Below are positions 60,765 to 64,000 of a DNA stretch of 64,000 nt, piece by piece (the stretch's first letter is position 1; every line of letters begins with the position of its first letter). A program made the position numbers and the translations under genes. This DNA comes from Clostridiaceae bacterium (GTDB lineage: Bacteria > Bacillota > Clostridia > Lachnospirales > Lachnospiraceae): the NCBI GenBank assembly GCA_910575795.1, contig CAJTGE010000034.1:1-64000 (forward strand), read 5' to 3'. The notes beneath the pieces were generated by a model that searched no databases, was not told where the DNA came from, and worked only from the letters and a program-made list of their open reading frames with translations.

Positions 60765-61565
60765 ATGGACAAAAATAAAGCGATACCACAAGGCTATATG
60801 ACTGTTGGCGAAGCCGCAAAAAAGATGGATGTTACTGTACGGACATTACAGCATTATGACAGGGAAGGGCTGCTTTCCCCGTCTGCCATGAGCGAAGGAG
60901 GCCGCAGGCTATACACAGATAAAGATATGGTAAAACTACATCAGATCTTATCGCTCAAACACCTGGGGTTCTCCCTGGACGATATAAAGAACCGGCTGAT
61001 TCCCCTTGATACACCGGCAGAAATCGCAGCTGTCCTGGCAGAGCAAATCGCAGCTGTCCGGCAAAAAATAGAGAGCCTGTCCGAATCATTGAGGGAGCTG
61101 GAGGGGCTGCGGGAAGAAGTCCTTCAAATGCAGTCGGTCAATTTCAAAAAGTACGCCGACATCATTGTGAACCTGCAGATGAAAAATGACTTCTACTGGC
61201 TCATCAAACACTTTGATGACCAGACCCTTGACCATATCCGCAGCCGTTTTGATAAGGACAGCGGGAAAGTATTTATGGATACTTTCATGCAGCTTCAGAA
61301 TGAAGCAATAAGGCTTCAAAATGCAGGTGTCCATGCAGACAGTGATGAGGGGCAGAGCTTTGCAAAAGCCTATTGGGATATGATAACGGACTTCACCGGC
61401 GGGGATATGAGTATGCTTCCGAAACTCATTGAATTAGGACAGTTTGAGGGCATGGCCCCCAAATGGAAAGAGAAGCAAAACCTCGCCAAAGATTATATCG
61501 GGCAGGCACTTGAGAGTTACTTGTCCCGGTCAGGCGTTGACTTGTTTCAGGAGGATGCAGAATGA
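60765..61565 (+). CDS. MerR family regulator with TipAS-like domain
   Basis: A 266-residue regulator. The MerR domain has MTVGEAAKKMDVTVRTLQHY, EGGRRLYTDKDMVKLHQILS and LKHLGFSLDDIKNRL. A coiled-coil dimer helix (80-115) leads to a TipAS-like C-terminus (SDEGQSFAKAYWDMITDFTG). TipAS domains bind antibiotics, and MerR proteins then activate the adjacent promoter; a TATACT box lies 20 bp upstream of the ribosome site. The gene overlaps the following ABC ATPase gene, so the regulator controls its own operon. AGGAGGTGAG precedes the start. Confidence 0.9.
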   Translation: MDKNKAIPQGYMTVGEAAKKMDVTVRTLQHYDREGLLSPSAMSEGGRRLYTDKDMVKLHQILSLKHLGFSLDDIKNRLIPLDTPAEIAAVLAEQIAAVRQKIESLSESLRELEGLREEVLQMQSVNFKKYADIIVNLQMKNDFYWLIKHFDDQTLDHIRSRFDKDSGKVFMDTFMQLQNEAIRLQNAGVHADSDEGQSFAKAYWDMITDFTGGDMSMLPKLIELGQFEGMAPKWKEKQNLAKDYIGQALESYLSRSGVDLFQEDAE

Positions 61566-62371
61566 ACGAGGCTATAAAAATCAAAAACTTAAAGAAAAGT
61601 TACGGGACCCACGTTGTACTGAATGGCTTAGATTTCTGTGTACAGCAGGGAGAGATTTTTGCCCTGCTTGGTGTAAATGGCGCGGGTAAAACGACGTCCC
61701 TGGAATGTATCGAGGGTCTAAGAAAATATGACAGTGGAACCATCGCTATAACCGGCAAAGTGGGTATCCAACTGCAGTCGTCTTCTTTGCCGGGGCATAT
61801 AAAGCCGATGGAGGCTGTTAAGCTTTTTGCGAAATGGAATAAAGCTCCGCTTGACCGTGCAATGCTTGACGTTCTTGGCATCCATGATTTTGCCCGGAAG
61901 CAGTATTACCAATTATCGACTGGCCAGAAGCGGAGGCTCCATTTGGCGCTTGCCCTGACACGAAATCCGGATATCCTTTTTCTTGATGAGCCAACCGCAG
62001 GGCTTGACGTTGAGGGGCGGCTGTCCTTACATGAGTTAATCCGGCAGCTAAAGGCAGCCGGGAAGACAATCATATTAACAAGCCACGATATGGCCGAGGT
62101 TGAGAGCCTGTGTGACCGGATTGCCATTCTTTCCGGGGGCAGGATTGCCTTTATTGGAACAGTTGAACAGCTTGGTAAAACTGTAGGGAAGCATTATAAT
62201 ATCACCATTCAAACGGAAACCGGCACCGGGAAATATGAGTCTGACAATATCGGGGAAACTTTACTTACGCTGCTGGTGCAGTGCAGGGAAAAAGGGGAGA
62301 CCATCTTAGATATCCAGATAGGCCGCGGTTCATTGGAGCAGCACTTTATGAAAATTGCAAAGGGGGTTTGA
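61562..62371 (+). CDS. ABC transporter ATP-binding protein
   Basis: A 269-residue exporter-type ATPase. Walker A is GVNGAGKTTS, the signature LSTGQKRRL, Walker B ILFLDEPTAGLD and the H-loop LTSHDMAE. A C-terminal extension of about 60 residues is typical of drug-export ATPases. It overlaps the MerR gene (ATGA) and is 3 bp before the permease. With the MerR-TipAS regulator this looks like an inducible multidrug or antibiotic efflux operon. Confidence 0.92.
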   Translation: MNEAIKIKNLKKSYGTHVVLNGLDFCVQQGEIFALLGVNGAGKTTSLECIEGLRKYDSGTIAITGKVGIQLQSSSLPGHIKPMEAVKLFAKWNKAPLDRAMLDVLGIHDFARKQYYQLSTGQKRRLHLALALTRNPDILFLDEPTAGLDVEGRLSLHELIRQLKAAGKTIILTSHDMAEVESLCDRIAILSGGRIAFIGTVEQLGKTVGKHYNITIQTETGTGKYESDNIGETLLTLLVQCREKGETILDIQIGRGSLEQHFMKIAKGV

Positions 62372-62374
62372 AAA

Positions 62375-63100
62375 ATGGGAGCTTTTATATATGGGGTTTC
62401 TTTACAATGGAAATTAGATATACGGAGTAAGACGTTGCTCATCACCTGCTATATCGTTCCCCTGTTGTTCTTTGGAATTATGGGCGGGATATTTACATCG
62501 GTTATTCCGGGGGCAGGGGATACACTTATTCAATCCATGACTGTATTTGGCGTGACCATGGGTGCTCTGATCGGTCTGCCGCCTTCCCTTGTGGAAATTT
62601 ATGGAAGCGACATTAAGAAGGTTTATCTGGCAAACGGTGTTCCTTTCTATCTGGGTATTGCATTGGCCAATATCTCGGCGTTTATCCACCTGTTTATTAT
62701 GAGCATTATCCTGTATATTGCCGCTCCCCTTGCCTTTGATGCCAAGATACCAGAAAATCCGGGCGTATACTTTGCCTCCCTTTCCATTTTTATTGCGGTA
62801 TCACTCGGCATAGCCAGCATAATTGGCCTGGCGGTAAAAGACCAGACGAAAACCTCCATGTTTTCCATTATTGTTTTTCTGCCTTCAATCATGCTCTCTG
62901 GAATTATGTTCCCGGTTGAGATGCTCCCCCAAATGCTTGAAACAATAGGGAAAGCGTTCCCGGCTTCATGGGGATACAGACTGATGACAGGGGGGACTTT
63001 TGGGCTGGAAAATCTGTTGCCGATGCTGGTAATTTTTGTATTGGCTGTCTGTGCGTGTGCCATACTGCTATCAGGAAAGATGATTTGGCGCAACAAATAG
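62375..63100 (+). CDS. ABC-2 type permease
   Basis: A 241-residue membrane protein with six hydrophobic segments (LLITCYIVPLLFFGIMGGIF, FIHLFIMSIILYIAAPLAF, MFSIIVFLPSIMLSGIMFPV). The last motif, with Pro-Ser-x-Met-x-Ser-Gly before Phe-Pro, is typical of ABC-2 drug exporters. It is the partner of the ATPase directly upstream. Confidence 0.92.
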   Translation: MGAFIYGVSLQWKLDIRSKTLLITCYIVPLLFFGIMGGIFTSVIPGAGDTLIQSMTVFGVTMGALIGLPPSLVEIYGSDIKKVYLANGVPFYLGIALANISAFIHLFIMSIILYIAAPLAFDAKIPENPGVYFASLSIFIAVSLGIASIIGLAVKDQTKTSMFSIIVFLPSIMLSGIMFPVEMLPQMLETIGKAFPASWGYRLMTGGTFGLENLLPMLVIFVLAVCACAILLSGKMIWRNK

Positions 63101-63198
63101 AGAGGTTAAGCAGTCATATCAATTTGTTTCAGAAATACTTAAAGGAATCAGGCAGGAGAAAGCTGCATTGACAAAAGGATACAGGAGAATAATCATAG

Positions 63199-63312
63199 AT
63201 GGAATATGCCTTGGTTTTCATATTGACGGTTTTAACAATCATCTTTTGGAGTGGAAAGGGCAGTTGGCTAATTGCTGGATATAATACTATGGATGATAAG
63301 AAGAAACAGAAT
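63199..63312 (+). pseudogene. DUF3784 family protein, truncated
   Basis: ATG 63199 has CAGGAGAA upstream. The first 38 residues (ALVFILTVLTIIF, then GKGSWLIAGYNTMDDKKKQ) match the N-terminus of DUF3784 small membrane proteins. The frame then runs out of phase into the next gene fragment. The remaining membrane segments are missing, so this is a fragment joined to unrelated sequence near 63310. Confidence 0.6.
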
Positions 63313-63313
63313 C

Positions 63314-63754
63314 ATGGTAGATGTGAAATGGCATTTAAAAAAATATGTTTTCTTTATTGTGTTGATGGTAATGGTTGTTATAACAGGCAATATTGTTTTA
63401 GGGAAAAGAGGTTCTGGAAAGAACACAGAGGAAGTGTGGGAACCGCCAGTCATAATGGAAAGCATGGAAGAGGCAAAAGAGGAGGAACCGACAGAATATT
63501 CCCATATTGAGTTCTTTTCAGATCAACAGAGAAAAGATGTGGTAAAGCAGTTGGGAGAACAGGGGCTTGTCAGTGTTACTGATGACATGAACATGGAAAA
63601 CTATCAAAAAATGGAGGATTTTTATTCCGCTTATATTTCCGGCATGGACGCAATGGTTACTGTGTTTAACGTACAAATGGAGGGGAATATAGGTGCGCTG
63701 ACATTTGTTCATAGAAACGGAAAAATACAATCTTATTATGTCACGGTAGGCTGA
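63314..63754 (+). pseudogene. Truncated fourth copy of the membrane/lipoprotein family
   Basis: 146 residues matching the first half of paralog 2 (43860): an N-terminal anchor, then YSHIEFFSDQQRKDVVKQLG, MENYQKMEDFYSAYISGMDA and FVHRNGKIQSYYVTVG. Where paralog 2 has Gly-Trp, this copy has Gly-TGA, so a Trp codon may have become a stop; a second stop follows eight codons on. The C-terminal domain is absent. The start lies inside the DUF3784 fragment. Confidence 0.65.
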
Positions 63755-63810
63755 CAGGGAGACTACAGGAAAGTTTAATAAATGCAGTAAATTTACAAGT
63801 TACACTATGC

Positions 63811-63840
63811 ATAGACAAAATTGGCTAATGGAGGTGTGTT
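63811..63840 (+). repeat. Dispersed upstream motif, copy i (degenerate)
   Basis: ACAAAATTGGCTAATGGAGG, then TGTGTT, ending next to ATG 63842. It shares AAAATTGG and AATGGAGG with the consensus, and its GGAGG acts as ribosome site here. Confidence 0.4.
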
Positions 63841-63841
63841 A

Positions 63842-64000
63842 ATGAAATACGAAATAGCAAAAAAAGAAAACATTGAACAAATTTATCAATTGGTACAGAA
63901 CACGATTAACGCTATTTATCCGTTATATTATCCTCAAGGAGTAGTTGAATTTTTTTGCGGGCTTCATTCAAAGGAAAACATTGCCACAGATATAGAAAAT
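63842..64000 (+). CDS. GNAT family N-acetyltransferase, cut by the window end
   Basis: The first 53 residues are visible (KYEIAKKENIEQIYQLVQNT, IYPLYYPQGVVEFFCGLHSK). The pattern of an early Ile-x-x-Ile and PxxxVEFF is typical of small GNAT proteins. GGAGG precedes the start. The acetyl-CoA motif lies beyond the window. Confidence 0.75.
   Translation, partial: MKYEIAKKENIEQIYQLVQNTINAIYPLYYPQGVVEFFCGLHSKENIATDIEN

Noticed and set aside
61128..61145. CAGTCGGTCAATTTC resembling the dispersed motif
   Set aside because: It is inside the MerR coding sequence and lacks the CAAAAT and ATGG parts; a chance match.
1..64000. CRISPR arrays
   Set aside because: I saw no series of regularly spaced direct repeats with unique spacers and no cas genes.
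1..64000. Intact insertion sequences
   Set aside because: No transposase gene was found. The palindromic repeats and duplications lack any encoded enzyme.
6141..64000. A second attachment site matching the tRNA-Arg 3' end
   Set aside because: I looked for AAGTTCAAATC and TCTCGGGGACG downstream and saw no convincing copy; it is likely outside the window.

Overview
The window looks like the chromosome of a Lachnospiraceae-type anaerobic Firmicute (class Clostridia) close to the replication origin. The evidence is a perfect parS site followed by parA (soj), parB (spo0J) and a DUF4446 gene, then a DUF3881-like gene. Strong Shine-Dalgarno sites, Rgg, YtrA, BlaI/M56 and ABC families also fit this group. 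I cannot name the genus.

Regions. (1) 0-6 kb is core chromosome: an alpha/beta hydrolase, parS-parAB, DUF4446 and a DUF3881-like gene, with several ~100-170 bp palindromic repeats between them. (2) 6.07-8.02 kb holds tRNA-Arg(CCU), directly followed by a tyrosine integrase and an excisionase-like gene. This is the left edge of an integrative element inserted at the tRNA 3' end. I do not see the second att site, a relaxase, a coupling protein or a VirB4 ATPase, so the element probably runs past the window. (3) 8.4-16.1 kb is a cargo bay bounded by two copies of a promoter-driven, structured RNA leader carrying two intrinsic terminators. Between them lie Cys-rich proteins, an AT-rich GntR/ABC cassette, an FMN-binding gene fused to a frameshifted KTR gene, and a Ser/Thr kinase with a small partner. 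(4) 16.2-31.8 kb is a plasmid-like backbone: YqaJ-type nuclease, RecD-like helicase, primase, PcfK/PcfJ-like genes, NAD-dependent DNA ligase, a ParM/ParR-like pair and an XRE regulator. (5) 31.8-64 kb is a mosaic of adaptive genes: GNAT acetyltransferases, Rgg with a small peptide, a two-component system with an ABC exporter, a split membrane MutS-like ATPase, three tandem lipoprotein paralogs, a BlaI/M56/secreted-protein circuit, a ferredoxin-flavodoxin protein, an ECF sigma/anti-sigma operon with cell-wall genes, PNPOx, TetR, adenosine deaminase and a MerR/ABC operon.

Three systems stand out. In the BlaI/M56 locus (47.7-50.4 kb) the C-terminal domain of the membrane protease is a close copy of a divergently encoded secreted protein, and both promoters carry the same operator. 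A strand-consistent motif, core AAAATYGGTCAATGG, precedes at least nine genes or gene remnants across regions 4-5, and one copy sits at the edge of a 0.67 kb duplication. The two RNA leaders at 8.47 and 15.82 kb keep a three-way junction and tandem terminators, with compensatory changes.

Regulation can be read in several places: tandem direct repeats with identical geometry in front of the response-regulator gene and its ABC target, a palindrome in front of a 48-residue peptide gene facing Rgg, and BlaI-like dyads overlapping the promoters they would control.
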